From positions 1-64,000 of the forward strand of contig CAVRHY010000016.1 in the NCBI GenBank assembly GCA_963721105.1: a DNA stretch of 64,000 nt, read 5' to 3'. Below the pieces are notes generated by a model. That model was not told where the DNA came from, did no database searches, and was given only the letters and a program-made list of their open reading frames with translations. The DNA comes from Thermohalobaculum sp963721105. Its GTDB lineage: Bacteria; Pseudomonadota; Alphaproteobacteria; Rhodobacterales; Rhodobacteraceae. Of this stretch, positions 22,284 through 31,631 are shown piece after piece; the first letter of the stretch is position 1, and each line of letters opens with the position of its first letter. The position numbers were made by a program, and so were the translations under genes.

Positions 22284-22805
22284 TCACCCCGCCTCGATCA
22301 CCCAGGGCGTGTCGAACCAGTGTTCCTCGAGGTTGGCGCCCGGGCCGATCCGGTCGACCACCGCGAAGAGGCCCGGCTGCGCCAGCGGAGTCAGCACACC
22401 GTGCCAGGTGCCGCGCGCGTAGTTCACCCCCTGTCCCGGCGCCGTCAGGAAGGCCTGCGGCCGGCCGGGCCGCCCGCCCTCGTCGGGCGCGACGACGACC
22501 AGGAAGGGATCGGGCGTCATCGGCAGGAAGGCCTGGCTGCCCTCCGGGTGCCGCTCGACCATGTCGAGCGCCAGCGGCAGCGTCCGCGGCTCGGCGCGGA
22601 ACAGGCTGATGCCCGCCCGGCCCTCGCCGAACTCCATCCGCGCGCGGTCGTGCCAGCGCCCGCAGAGGCCGCGATTGATCAGCCGGTCCGGCTCTCCCGC
22701 CGCCTCCAGCACCTCGCCGAAGGGCACGAACGACGACGCCGTCAGCGGCAGGGCAACGATCCGGCGCGCCGCCCCCGAAACGTCCTCGGGCACGTCCCCC
22801 GTCAC
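22284..22805 (-). CDS. allA: Ureidoglycolate lyase
   Basis: 173 residues of the AllA family, which splits ureidoglycolate to glyoxylate and urea at the end of allantoin breakdown. Visible blocks are ALPLTASSFVPFGEVLEA at the start, then ERHPEGSQAFLPM, and the catalytic region GVNYARGTWHGVLTPL near residue 125, followed by FAVVDRIGPGANLEEHWFD. The start is a GTG at 22805 overlapping the allE stop (GTGA), which places it 12 residues before the conserved part. It is the last gene of the ureide operon puuE-uraD, allE, allA. Confidence 0.88.
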   Translation of the reverse strand: MTGDVPEDVSGAARRIVALPLTASSFVPFGEVLEAAGEPDRLINRGLCGRWHDRARMEFGEGRAGISLFRAEPRTLPLALDMVERHPEGSQAFLPMTPDPFLVVVAPDEGGRPGRPQAFLTAPGQGVNYARGTWHGVLTPLAQPGLFAVVDRIGPGANLEEHWFDTPWVIEAG

Positions 22806-23707
22806 GACCACGGCCCGCGCAGGCGGGGCAGCCGGTTGACGTCCTTGTAGAGCAGGTAGCGGAACCGCCCCGGCCCGCCAGCATAGCAGGCCTGCGGGCA
22901 GAAGGCGCGGAGCCACATGAAGTCGCCCGCCTCGACCTCGACCCAGTCGCGGTTCAGCCTGTAGACCGCCTTGCCCTCGAGCACGTAGAGCCCGTGCTCC
23001 ATGACATGCGTCTCCTCGAACGGGATGACGCCGCCCGGCTCGAAGGTCACGATGTTGACGTGCATGTCGTGGCGCAAATCGTCCGCCGGGACGAAGCGCG
23101 TCGTCGCCCAGCGGTCGGTGCCCGGCATCGGCGCCGGCTCGATCAGGCGCTCGTCGGCCACGAAGGGGTCCGGCGCGTCGAGACCCTCGGCCGGCTCGTA
23201 GGCCTTGCGGATCCAGTGGAAGACGGCCGGCACGCCACCTTCGGCGCGGATGCTCCATGCCAGCCCGGCCGGCAGGTAGGCATAGCCGCCCGGCCCCAGC
23301 CCGTGCGTCTCGGCGCCGAACCGGCCGCTGGCAGGCAGGACGTCGGCCGGGTGCTCGCCGGCGCGCAACCCGACGGCGGCGGGCGCACCGGCCAGCGTCA
23401 GCCGCACCGCGCCCTCGGTGACGAAGACCACGCCCTCGGCCGCGGCGTCCGTCTCCGGCCGGTCGCTGCCGCCGCCGGGCGCGAGTTCCATGACGATATG
23501 CGAGAACGTCTCGGCGAACCCCGACATCGGCCGCGCCAGCACCCAGCCGCGCGCGCCGTCCCAGCCGGGAAAGACGCTGGTCACGATGTCGCGCTGCACG
23601 CCGCGCGGGATCACGGCGTAGGCCTCGGTGAAGACGGCGCGCCCCGTCATCAGCGCCGATTGCGGCGGCAGTCCGCGCTCCGGCCCGGTGTAGCTCGCTC
23701 CGCTCAT
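22802..23707 (-). CDS. allE: (S)-ureidoglycine aminohydrolase
   Basis: 301 residues, a bicupin of the AllE/YlbA family that converts (S)-ureidoglycine to (S)-ureidoglycolate and ammonia, using Mn. The first cupin covers VVFVTEGAVRLTLAG to GGYAYLPAGLAWSIRA. The second, catalytic cupin has MHVNIVTFEPGGVIPFEETH, HVMEHGLYVLEGKAVYRLN and GDFMWLRAFCPQACYAG. The ATG at 23707 overlaps the upstream stop (ATGA) and the gene's stop overlaps the allA GTG, so three ureide genes are tightly coupled. It is intact. Confidence 0.9.
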   Translation of the reverse strand: MSGASYTGPERGLPPQSALMTGRAVFTEAYAVIPRGVQRDIVTSVFPGWDGARGWVLARPMSGFAETFSHIVMELAPGGGSDRPETDAAAEGVVFVTEGAVRLTLAGAPAAVGLRAGEHPADVLPASGRFGAETHGLGPGGYAYLPAGLAWSIRAEGGVPAVFHWIRKAYEPAEGLDAPDPFVADERLIEPAPMPGTDRWATTRFVPADDLRHDMHVNIVTFEPGGVIPFEETHVMEHGLYVLEGKAVYRLNRDWVEVEAGDFMWLRAFCPQACYAGGPGRFRYLLYKDVNRLPRLRGPWS

Positions 23708-25132
23708 GGCAGCATCTCCCGCAGCCGCAATTCGGCGATGCGCTCGACCTGGGCGCAGGCCTCGGCGAACTCGGCGGCGCGGCTGTTGCCGAGGCGGCGC
23801 CGGAACGCCTCCAGGATGCCCGCCTTGTCGTGGTCGCGCACGGCGATGATGAAGGGATGGCCGAAGGCCGCCGTGTAGCGGGCATTCAGCGCCTCGAACT
23901 CGGCGCGCTCGACATCGGTCAGCGCGTCAAGCCGGGCCGAAGCCTGCTCGGCCGCCGATGCCTCGGTCAGCCGCCGCGCCGCCGCCAGCCGGCCGGCCAG
24001 GTCCGGGTGCGCCACCAGCACGCGGAACCGCTCGCCGTCGGTCGCCGCCCGGAAGGCGCGGACCAGCGCCGAGTGCAGCCCGGCGGCCGTGTCGTGCGCC
24101 GGGCCCAGCTCCAGCTCCCAGGCGCGCTCGGCCACCCAGGGCGAGTGCTCGAAGACGCCGCCGAAGCGCGCGACGAAGGCCTCGCGCGCCATCTCCGACG
24201 GCCGCTCGCGCTTCACCGGCGGATGCTCGACCGCCCAGTGCCGGGCGATCTCGCCCCGCGTCGCGAACCAGACGCCCTCGTGCCCCTGCGCGTGCTCCAG
24301 GAACCGCTGCAGCGCCAGCGCGCGCCCGGGCCGCCCGGCCAGCCGGCAGTGCAGCCCGACCGACATCATCTTCGGCGCCCCGGCGACGCCCTCGGCATAG
24401 AGGCAGTCGAAGCTGTCGCGCAGGTAGGCGAAGAACTGATCGCCCGAGTTGAACCCCTGCGGCGTCGCAAAGCGCATGTCGTTGGCGTCGAGCGTATAAG
24501 GCACGACCAGCTGGTCCCTGTCGCCGAAGCGCACCCAGTAGGGCAGGTCGTCGGCATAGCTGTCGGCCACCCAGTCGAAGCCGCGCTCCGCCGCCAGCCG
24601 CACCGTGTTGACGGAACACCGCCCGGTGTACCAGCCGCCCGGCGGCGCGCCCGTGACCTGCGCGTGCAGGCGGATGGCCTCGCCCATCTGCGCCCGCTCG
24701 TCGGCCTCGGAGAAATCGCGGTACTCGATCCATTTCAGCCCGTGCGACGCGATCTCCCAGCCCGCAATCGTGCATCGCCCGCACCTGTTCCGGCCCGCGC
24801 GCCAGCGCGGTGGCGACGCCGAACACCGTCACCGGCACACCCATCCCCGTCAGCAGCCGGTGCAGCCGCCAGAATCCGGCCCGCGCGCCGTATTCGTAGA
24901 TCAACTCCATGTTCCAGTGCCGCTGGCCGGGCCAGGGCTGGGCGCCGACGATCTCGGAGAGGAACGCCTCCGAGGCCGCGTCGCCGTGCAGCACGTTGTT
25001 CTCGCCGCCCTCCTCGTAGTTCACGACGACCTGCACGGCGATCCGCGCGCCGCCGGGCAAGCGCGGGTCGGGCCAGCGCGGGTCGGGCGGGCTCGCGCCA
25101 TAGCCTGCCATGTCGCGCGGATATCGGTCCAT
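23704..25132 (-). CDS. PuuE-type allantoinase fused to OHCU decarboxylase (one frameshift)
   Basis: Two enzymes of ureide formation in one protein of about 475 residues. The N-terminal part is the polysaccharide-deacetylase-fold allantoinase (PuuE): VQVVVNYEEGGENN, SHGLKWIEYRDFSEADER after frame correction, GGWYTGRCSVNT and MMSVGLHCRLAGRP. The C-terminal 165 residues are UraD, which decarboxylates the first product of urate oxidation: REAFVARFGGVFEHSPWVAE and FGHPFIIAVRDHDK. An extra A at 24766-24767 breaks the frame within the first domain. The ATG at 25132 follows GGGAGGGG. No urate hydroxylase gene lies in the window. The fusion joins the two steps on either side of allantoin. Confidence 0.88.
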
Positions 25133-25193
25133 TGCCCCTCCCGTTGCCCGGCGACGTTGCCCCGCGGGGCGTTCCTGTGGCAAGAGCTTGCCC

Positions 25194-25940
25194 ATGCTCG
25201 CAAGCAACGACCGCACCGATCTGCCCCGGCTCGACTGGCAGCGCCACGCGCTGTTCCTCGATTTCGACGGCACGCTGGCGCCCATCGTGCCCCGGCCCGA
25301 GGACGCCGCCGCCAGCGCCGAGACACGCCGCGCCGTCGAGGCGATCATCGGGAGGACCGGCGGCGCCGTCGCGCTCCTCTCGGGCCGCGACCTGACTGAC
25401 CTGGACCGGCGCATCGCGCCCTTGAAGCCGCCGGCCGCGGGCTCGCACGGCGTCGTCCGGCGTGACGCGACCGGGCGGCTCCGCCGGGACGAGGCCTCGG
25501 GCGAGGACCTCGCCGCCGCCACGGCGCGCGTCCAGGCATTCGCCCGGCAGCATGACCTGCTGGTCGAGCGCAAGGCCGGCGCGGTCACGGTGCATTATCG
25601 CGACAAGCCCGACGCCGCCGCGCCCTCGCGCGCGCTCGCCGACGAGATCGTCGCCGCGACGCAGGGCCTGCGCGCGATCCATGGCAACATGGTCAGCGAG
25701 ATCGCCGTGCTGGCCGCCAACAAGGGCCACGCGCTCGACGCCTTCATGGCCGAGCCGCCCTTCGCCGGGCGCATCCCCGTCATGGCCGGCGACGACACGA
25801 CCGACGAGGATGCCTTCGAGGCGGCGCAGCGCCATGGTGGCATCGGCCTGAAGATCGGCGCCGGGCCGACCGCGGCCACCGCCCGCGTCGCGACGATCGA
25901 CGAGTTTCTGGCATGGCTGCACCGCGCCGCCCTGGAATGA
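25194..25940 (+). CDS. otsB: Trehalose-6-phosphate phosphatase
   Basis: 248-residue HAD-superfamily phosphatase that makes trehalose from trehalose-6-phosphate. HAD motif I is ALFLDFDGTLAPIVPRPED (nucleophile Asp near residue 23), motif II ALLSGRDLTDL, and the late motif is PVMAGDDTTDEDAFEAA. VSEIAVLAANKGHAL marks the OtsB cap region. The ATG at 25194 is just before the conserved start; the longer upstream frame lacks support. otsA follows 90 bp downstream in the same direction. Trehalose serves as an osmoprotectant and stress protectant. Confidence 0.92.
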   Translation: MLASNDRTDLPRLDWQRHALFLDFDGTLAPIVPRPEDAAASAETRRAVEAIIGRTGGAVALLSGRDLTDLDRRIAPLKPPAAGSHGVVRRDATGRLRRDEASGEDLAAATARVQAFARQHDLLVERKAGAVTVHYRDKPDAAAPSRALADEIVAATQGLRAIHGNMVSEIAVLAANKGHALDAFMAEPPFAGRIPVMAGDDTTDEDAFEAAQRHGGIGLKIGAGPTAATARVATIDEFLAWLHRAALE

Positions 25941-26030
25941 GCCGGTGCGGACCTCGGGGCAAGGCCCCGGGGATCGTCAGGCGGACCGGCACGTTCGCTT
26001 GAATATGATGGGGTTTTCTGGAGGGACTTG

Positions 26031-27425
26031 ATGGGCCGGATCGTTCTCGCCTCGAACAGGGTCGGCGACCTGTCGAAGGGCACGCAGTCCGGCGGGCTTG
26101 CCGTCGCGGTCGGCGACGTGCTGCGCGAGGGCAACGGCGTCTGGTTCGGATGGTCCGGCGACATCGTGCCGAACGATACCGAGATCGGGCTGCGCCTGGA
26201 CCGCCAGCAGAACGTGACGATCGCGACGCAGGCGCTGACGCAGGAAGAATACGACGGCTTCTACCTCGGCTATTCCAACCGGGCGCTCTGGCCGGTCTTC
26301 CACTACCGGCTGGACCTGGCCGTCTTCGACGCGCAGGAGCTCGAGCGCTACAAGGCCGTCAATCGCCGCATGGCGCGCGGGCTGGCAGGGCTGCTGACCA
26401 ACGACGACGTCGTCTGGATCCACGACTACCACCTGATCCCGATGGCGGCCGAGCTGCGCGCGCTGGGCGTCGAGAACCGGATCGGCTTTTTCCTGCACAT
26501 CCCCTTCCCGCCGCCCGAGATGGTCACCGCGGTGCCCGACCATGAATGGCTGCTCGATTCGCTGTTCGCCTACGACGTGGTCGGCTTCCAGACCGAGCAG
26601 GACTGCCAGAACTTCAACCGCTATGTCGAGCAGAGCGCCGGCGACGTGACCTCGGAGACGCATCCGTTCCGCGCCACCGGGCGCACGCCGCTGGTCAGGG
26701 ACTACGCCATCGGCATCGACGCCGACGCCTTCGCCGCCATGGCGACGACGCCCGAGGCCGAGAGCCGCATCCGCCAGCTCGGTCGGGGCTCGATCAGCAA
26801 CCACATCATCGGCGTCGACCGGCTGGACTACTCCAAGGGCCTGCCCGACCGCTTCCGCGCCTTCCGCCGGCTGCTGGAACAGTACCCGGAGCACCGCAAG
26901 AACACCGTTCTGATGCAGATCGCGCCGCCGACGCGCGAGGAGCTGACCGCCTATTCCGATATCCGCACCGAGCTCGAGCAACTCTCGGGCGCCATCAACG
27001 GGGCGTTCGGCGATTTCGACTGGACGCCGATCCGCTATGTCCACCGCTCGGTGGCGCGCGACACGCTGGCGGCGCTGTTCCGCGGCTCGAAGGTCGGGCT
27101 GGTGACGCCGCTGCGCGACGGCATGAACCTGGTCGCCAAGGAATACGTCGCCGCCCAGGACGAGACCGACCCGGGCGTGCTGGTGCTGTCGCAGTTCGCC
27201 GGCGCCGCCGCCGACCTGAAGGAGGCGATCATCGTCAACCCGCACGACCCGGACGAGGTGGCGGCCGGCATCGACCAGGCGATCCGGATGCCGCTCGAGG
27301 AACGCAAGGAGCGTCACGAGGCGCTGAACACTCGCGTCCACGAGCGCGACGCCTCCGCCTGGCGAAACGCCTTCCTGACCGACCTGACCGGCAATGCCGG
27401 GTCGGGTTCCGGATCGGCCGGCTGA
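26031..27425 (+). CDS. otsA: Alpha,alpha-trehalose-phosphate synthase (UDP-forming)
   Basis: 464-residue GT20 enzyme joining UDP-glucose (or another NDP-glucose) and glucose-6-phosphate. Motifs are RIVLASNRVGDLSKG at the N-terminus, WIHDYHLIPMAAELR, RIGFFLHIPFPPPEM, GVDRLDYSKGLPDRFRAF and LRDGMNLVAKEYVAAQ. Length and order are normal and the frame is intact. The ATG at 26031 has GGAGGG about 7 bases upstream. It lies in a run otsB-otsA-glk, so trehalose synthesis and glucose-6-phosphate supply are probably co-expressed. Confidence 0.95.
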   Translation: MGRIVLASNRVGDLSKGTQSGGLAVAVGDVLREGNGVWFGWSGDIVPNDTEIGLRLDRQQNVTIATQALTQEEYDGFYLGYSNRALWPVFHYRLDLAVFDAQELERYKAVNRRMARGLAGLLTNDDVVWIHDYHLIPMAAELRALGVENRIGFFLHIPFPPPEMVTAVPDHEWLLDSLFAYDVVGFQTEQDCQNFNRYVEQSAGDVTSETHPFRATGRTPLVRDYAIGIDADAFAAMATTPEAESRIRQLGRGSISNHIIGVDRLDYSKGLPDRFRAFRRLLEQYPEHRKNTVLMQIAPPTREELTAYSDIRTELEQLSGAINGAFGDFDWTPIRYVHRSVARDTLAALFRGSKVGLVTPLRDGMNLVAKEYVAAQDETDPGVLVLSQFAGAAADLKEAIIVNPHDPDEVAAGIDQAIRMPLEERKERHEALNTRVHERDASAWRNAFLTDLTGNAGSGSGSAG

Positions 27426-27426
27426 G

Positions 27427-28329
27427 ATGCGGCTGATCGCCGACATCGGCGGGACGAACGCCCGCTTCGCCTTGGCCGGGCCGGAGGGCGCGCGCGATGT
27501 CGAGGTGCTGCACGTCGCGGATTTTCCCGATTTCGCCACGGCGCTGGCAGCCTATCTGCGGCCGGAGCGCGACCTGTCGGCGATCACCGGCGCCGCGATC
27601 GCGGCTGCCGGGCCGCGCGACGGGACCGCCGTGCAGCTGACCAACGCGCCTTGGCGGATCGAGGCCGGCGCGGTGGGCCGGGCGCTGGGCGGCGTGCCGG
27701 TGCGCGTGCTGAACGACCTCGAGGCCGTCGCGCTCGGCCTGCCGGCGCTGTCGCCGGGCGATGTCGAGGCGATCGCCGGGGTTCCCCTGGACCCGGACGA
27801 GGCAGGGCCGCCGCGGCCGATGCTGGCGGCGAACATCGGCACGGGCTTCGGCGCCGCTGTCGCCGTACCGCTGCCGGAGGGCGGCTGGGCCGTGCTGGGA
27901 ACCGAGCCCGGCCACATGACGCTGACCCCGGCGACGCCCAGCGAGGAAGGGCTGCTGCGCGCCGTCCACTCGGTCGAGGAGGCGTTCTCGGGCCCCGGCT
28001 ACGCCCGGCTGTTCGGCTCGCCCCTGCGCGACGGCGGCGAGACCGTCCACCCGGTGCGCGAGGAAGCGGTCGGGGACGACCGTCTTCTCTACTCGCGGAT
28101 CTTCGGCCGCGTCATCGGCGACCTCGTGCTGGCGACGGGCGCCTGGGGCGGCGTCTGGCTGTGCGGCGGCGTCACCACCGATTTCGCCCGCATCTTCGAC
28201 GTCGACCAGGTGCTCCGCGCCTTCCGCAAGAAGGGCAAGATGAGCGCCCGGATGGAACAGGTGCCGCTCTGCCGCATCACGGTCGACGCGCCGGCCTTCC
28301 GCAGCCTCGCGACCGTGCCGATCCGCTGA
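27427..28329 (+). CDS. glk: Glucokinase
   Basis: 300-residue ROK-unrelated bacterial glucokinase of the Glk family. It has the phosphate loop LIADIGGTNARFALAG at the N-terminus, VQLTNAPWRIEA, VLNDLEAVALGLPAL (catalytic Asp), NIGTGFGAAVAVP and GTEPGHMTLTP. It makes glucose-6-phosphate, one substrate of OtsA. The start codon follows the otsA stop by one base. The C-terminal region (GAWGGVWLCGGVTTDF) is complete. Confidence 0.92.
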   Translation: MRLIADIGGTNARFALAGPEGARDVEVLHVADFPDFATALAAYLRPERDLSAITGAAIAAAGPRDGTAVQLTNAPWRIEAGAVGRALGGVPVRVLNDLEAVALGLPALSPGDVEAIAGVPLDPDEAGPPRPMLAANIGTGFGAAVAVPLPEGGWAVLGTEPGHMTLTPATPSEEGLLRAVHSVEEAFSGPGYARLFGSPLRDGGETVHPVREEAVGDDRLLYSRIFGRVIGDLVLATGAWGGVWLCGGVTTDFARIFDVDQVLRAFRKKGKMSARMEQVPLCRITVDAPAFRSLATVPIR

Positions 28330-28440
28330 GCCCTGCGGCTCCGCGCCGCCGGCCGACCCGGAATCGGCCGGAAAAGCCGCCCGTGTATGGTGACGAAACG
28401 ATCGCGGATTCGATATTTCGTTCCGTTTCAATGGCTTGAT

Positions 28441-28464
28441 CACGGTCTCACGCGTGAGATCGTG
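28441..28464. promoter_or_regulatory. 24-bp near-perfect palindrome, candidate operator
   Basis: CACGGTCTCACG and CGTGAGATCGTG form two 12-base arms with one mismatch; the inner 12 bp (CTCACGCGTGAG) are a perfect dyad. It lies 205 bp upstream of the dehydrogenase/kinase operon and 112 bp after glk, in an otherwise unremarkable gap (28330-28668). AT-richer sequence (CGATATTTCGTTCCGTTTC) sits just before it and could hold a promoter. Which regulator binds is unknown. Confidence 0.5.
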
Positions 28465-28668
28465 CGCAGCCGCGGCCGGCCGGCGTCGCCCATCCGTTTC
28501 GCCGGCCCTTCGGCTCGGCGACCAGGCCCCGCCCCAACCCCCTCACCGCCAGGCGCGCTCCGCGCGCGGGCGGGCCGCCGGGCGCCGGACCATGCCCTCC
28601 GGGACTTGCCAGCCCGTGGCCGGCGCGGTCTAGTGCAGCGCGCTGCGGGCGCCGCCTCAGGAGGGTTC

Positions 28669-29778
28669 ATGCGGAATTCGGACTTCCACATCGCCGTGCT
28701 GCCCGGCGACGGCATCGGGCTGGAGGTCATGCAGCCCTGCCTCGACCTGCTGGAGAAGGCCGCGTCGCGGGTCGGCGGGCCGGGCTTCCGCTTCGACATG
28801 CTGTCGGGAGGCGCCGGGCATTATCGCGAGACCGGCCAGTCGATGCCGGCCGCGACGCGCGAGACCGCGGCGAAGGCCGACGCCATCCTGCTGGCGGCGA
28901 TGGGCCTGCCCGAGGTGCGCTACCCGGACGGCCGCGAGATCGCGCCGCAGCTCGAACTGCGCTTCGAGTACGGTCTCTATGCCGGCGTCCGGCCGGTCCG
29001 CCCGATCCCGGGCGTCCGGCCGATCCTGGCCGACCCGCGGGCGCAACAGATCGACTATGTCATCGTCCGCGAATCCACCGAGGGCCTGTTCGCCCCGCAG
29101 GCGCCGGGCGAGATCATCGAGGACCGCGAGGCGCGCGAGACCCTGGTCCTGACCCGGCCGACCTGCGAGAAGCTCTACGATTTCTGCTTCCGCCTGGCGG
29201 CCGAGCGCGCCCGGGCGCGGTCTGGCGGCGCGGGGCCGAAGGTCACGCATGTCGACAAGGCGAACGTCTTCGCCGCCTTCCACTGGGCGCGCGGCATCTT
29301 CCACGAGCGGGCGAAAGCCTTCCCCGACATCGCCGCCGACGCGACCTATGTCGACGCCTTCGCCATGCACATGGTGCAGAAGCCCTGGGCGATCGACGTG
29401 GCCGTCACCGAGAACATGTTCGGCGACATCCTCTCGGACCTCGGCGCGGCGCTGATGGGCGGGCTCGGCTACGCGCCCTCGGCCGATATCGGCGACGAGC
29501 ACGCGGTCTTCCAGCCCTGCCACGGCACGGCACCCGACATCGCCGGCAAGGGGCTGGCGAACCCGACCGCGATGTTCCTGTCGGGCGCGATGATGCTGGA
29601 ATGGCTGGGCGCGCGGCACGGCTCGGCCGAGGCGGTGCGGGCAGGCTCGCTGATCCGCCGCGCAGTCGACGGCGCCTTCACCGATGGCCGGCTGGTGACC
29701 TGCGAGCTGGGCGGCGATGCCGGCACGGCGATGGTGCACGCCGCGGTCGACGCCGCCATGCAGGGGATCGAGGCGTGA
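28669..29778 (+). CDS. Isocitrate/isopropylmalate-type dehydrogenase (tartrate or D-malate dehydrogenase-like)
   Basis: 369 residues of the NAD-dependent beta-decarboxylating dehydrogenase family. The N-terminus is AVLPGDGIGLEVMQPCLDLL. Catalytic blocks include VIVRESTEGLFAPQ, VTHVDKANVF, DAFAMHMVQKP and VTENMFGDILSDLGAALMGG, then QPCHGTAPDIAGKGLANPTA. Leucine biosynthesis partners are absent, and the companion gene is a four-carbon acid sugar kinase. An oxidising role on a tartrate-, malate- or tetronate-like acid is therefore more likely than LeuB. The ATG at 28669 has GGAGGG five bases upstream. Its stop overlaps the next GTG start. Confidence 0.85.
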   Translation: MRNSDFHIAVLPGDGIGLEVMQPCLDLLEKAASRVGGPGFRFDMLSGGAGHYRETGQSMPAATRETAAKADAILLAAMGLPEVRYPDGREIAPQLELRFEYGLYAGVRPVRPIPGVRPILADPRAQQIDYVIVRESTEGLFAPQAPGEIIEDREARETLVLTRPTCEKLYDFCFRLAAERARARSGGAGPKVTHVDKANVFAAFHWARGIFHERAKAFPDIAADATYVDAFAMHMVQKPWAIDVAVTENMFGDILSDLGAALMGGLGYAPSADIGDEHAVFQPCHGTAPDIAGKGLANPTAMFLSGAMMLEWLGARHGSAEAVRAGSLIRRAVDGAFTDGRLVTCELGGDAGTAMVHAAVDAAMQGIEA

Positions 29779-30197
29779 GCGGGGCGACGCATGCCGGCCT
29801 CGCGGCGCGGCTGGTCGGCGTCTGGGCGCTCGAACGGTACACGCTGGACCTGGCCGACGGCGCCATCGAGCCGCTGGGCTCCGCGCCGCGCGGGCGGCTG
29901 GCCTATACCGCCGACGGTTTCATGTCGGCCCATCTCGCCCCCGCGGCGGGCGCGGGCGAGCCGCCGGCCGCGACGCTCGGCTACTGCGGGCGCTGGCGCC
30001 TCGATGGCGAGCGGGTGTTGCACGAGGTCGAGATCAGCTCGCGGGCCGGCATGGCCGGCACCACGCAGGTCCGGCCGATGGCGTTCGTCGACGGTGCGCT
30101 GGTCCTGACGGCGGCGAATGCGCGCGAGGCGCCCGGGCCCGGCGCGCGGACGGGCACCGGCACGCTGGTCTGGCGCCGGCTGGAGGGCGCGGCATGA
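29775..30197 (+). CDS. Lipocalin-like domain protein
   Basis: 140 residues beginning at a GTG (29775) that overlaps the preceding stop. The opening LAARLVGVWALERYTLDLADG, then GRLAYTADGFMSAHL, then GYCGRWRLDGERVLHEVEI fits the small bacterial lipocalin-like (Lipocalin_5) fold, a beta barrel for small ligands. There is no signal peptide, so it should be cytoplasmic. It is coupled by 4-nt overlaps to both neighbours, so it belongs to this operon. A role in holding the pathway intermediate is only a guess. Confidence 0.65.
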   Translation: MSGATHAGLAARLVGVWALERYTLDLADGAIEPLGSAPRGRLAYTADGFMSAHLAPAAGAGEPPAATLGYCGRWRLDGERVLHEVEISSRAGMAGTTQVRPMAFVDGALVLTAANAREAPGPGARTGTGTLVWRRLEGAA

Positions 30198-31466
30198 CCC
30201 CGCTGCTGGGCGCGGTCGCCGACGACTTCACGGGCGCGACCGATCTCGCGAACATGCTGGCGCGGGCCGGAATGCGGACGGTGCTGGCGCTCGGCAGGCC
30301 GGCAGAGGGCGACCCGGTGCCCGAGGCCGAGGCGGTCGTCGTCGCGCTGAAGTCGCGCACCGCGCCGGTGGCCGAGGCCGTCGACGACAGCCTGGCCGCG
30401 TGGCGCTGGCTGGCCGCGGCGGGGGCCGAGCAGTGCTATTTCAAGTACTGCTCGACCTTCGACTCGACTCCGCAGGGCAATATCGGCCCGGTGGCGCTGG
30501 CGCTGATGGACGAGACCGGGGCGGACTTCACCGTCTACTGCTCCGCCTTTCCGGAAGCGGGCCGGACGATCTACCAGGGTCACCTCTTCGTCTTCGACAA
30601 GCCGCTGAACGAATCGCCCCTCAAGGACCATCCCCTGACGCCGATGACGGACGCCAACCTGGTGCGCTGGCTGTCGCCGCAGCTGGGCGGCGAGGCGGTC
30701 GGGCTGATCCCCTTCGCCGCCGTCGAGGCGGGCGTGAAGGGCGTCGAGCTGGCCATCCACCAGCTGCGCGCGAAAGGCATCCGGCACGCCGTCGTCGACG
30801 CGCTGACCGACGACCACCTGCTGGCGCTCGGCCACGCCGTCGCCGACCTGCCGCTGGTGACGGCGGGGTCGGGGCTGGGGCTGGGGCTGCCGGGCAATTT
30901 CGCGCGCGCCGGCAAGCTGGCGGGCGGCGACGCGGACGTGCTTCCCCATATCGGCGGGCCGACGCTGATGCTGTCGGGCTCGTGCTCGGCGGCGACCAAC
31001 GCCCAGGTCGCGCGATGGGAGGAGGCGGACGGCGCGCTTCTGCGCCTCGACCCGCTGGAGCTGGCCGAGGGAGCGATGGACGCCGGCCGAGCCTGGGACT
31101 GGGCCTCGGCTCGCATGGAGGAGCTGCCGGTGCTCATCGCATCGACGGCGCCGCCGGACCGCGTCAGGGCGGCGCAGGCGGCGCTGGGGACAGCGCGCGC
31201 CGCGACGGTGGTCGAGGAGGTGCTGGCCGGCATCGCGACCCGCGCGCGCGACAGCGGCGTGCGGCGGTTCATCGTTGCGGGCGGCGAGACGTCGGGCGCG
31301 GTCGCCGCGGCGCTGGGCGTGCGCCGGCTGGCGGTCGGGCCGCAGATCGCGCCGGGCGTGCCGTGGTGCGCCACGATCGGCGACGAGCCGCTGGCGCTGG
31401 CCCTGAAGTCCGGCAATTTCGGCGGAGAGAGCGTTCTTTGCCGACGCGCTGGGGCTGGCGCCCTGA
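30194..31466 (+). CDS. Four-carbon acid sugar kinase (OtnK-like; frameshift near the C-terminus)
   Basis: About 424 residues of the former DUF1537 family, now known as acid sugar kinases (3-oxo-tetronate 4-kinase and relatives). The substrate domain has LGAVADDFTGATDLANMLA and CYFKYCSTFDSTPQGNIGPV. The ATP part has RFIVAGGETSGAVAAALGV and GPQIAPGVPWCATIGD. An extra A near 31428 disrupts the end; without it the protein finishes GEAFFADALGLAP at the TGA 31464-31466. The ATG overlaps the lipocalin stop and has GGAGG nearby. OtnK genes usually sit with an oxidising dehydrogenase and an aldolase. Here the dehydrogenase is of another family and no aldolase is present. Confidence 0.84.
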
Positions 31467-31631
31467 GGCCGGCAGCGACCGGCGGCGCGGGCTGCGCGCC
31501 ACCAGCGCAGGACGGCTGTCATCGCCCGACGCGACCGGACGAGCGCTCGGCCCCTGGAGTGATGCCCCGGTCGAGCCGGGGCGGGGGCGGCGGGGCAGAA
31601 CGGCGGGCGCGGCGGGAGGCGGCGCCGGTCT

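Noticed and set aside
28669..29778. Naming the dehydrogenase leuB
   Set aside because: No leuACD nearby, and it is coupled to a sugar-acid kinase, so a catabolic role fits better.
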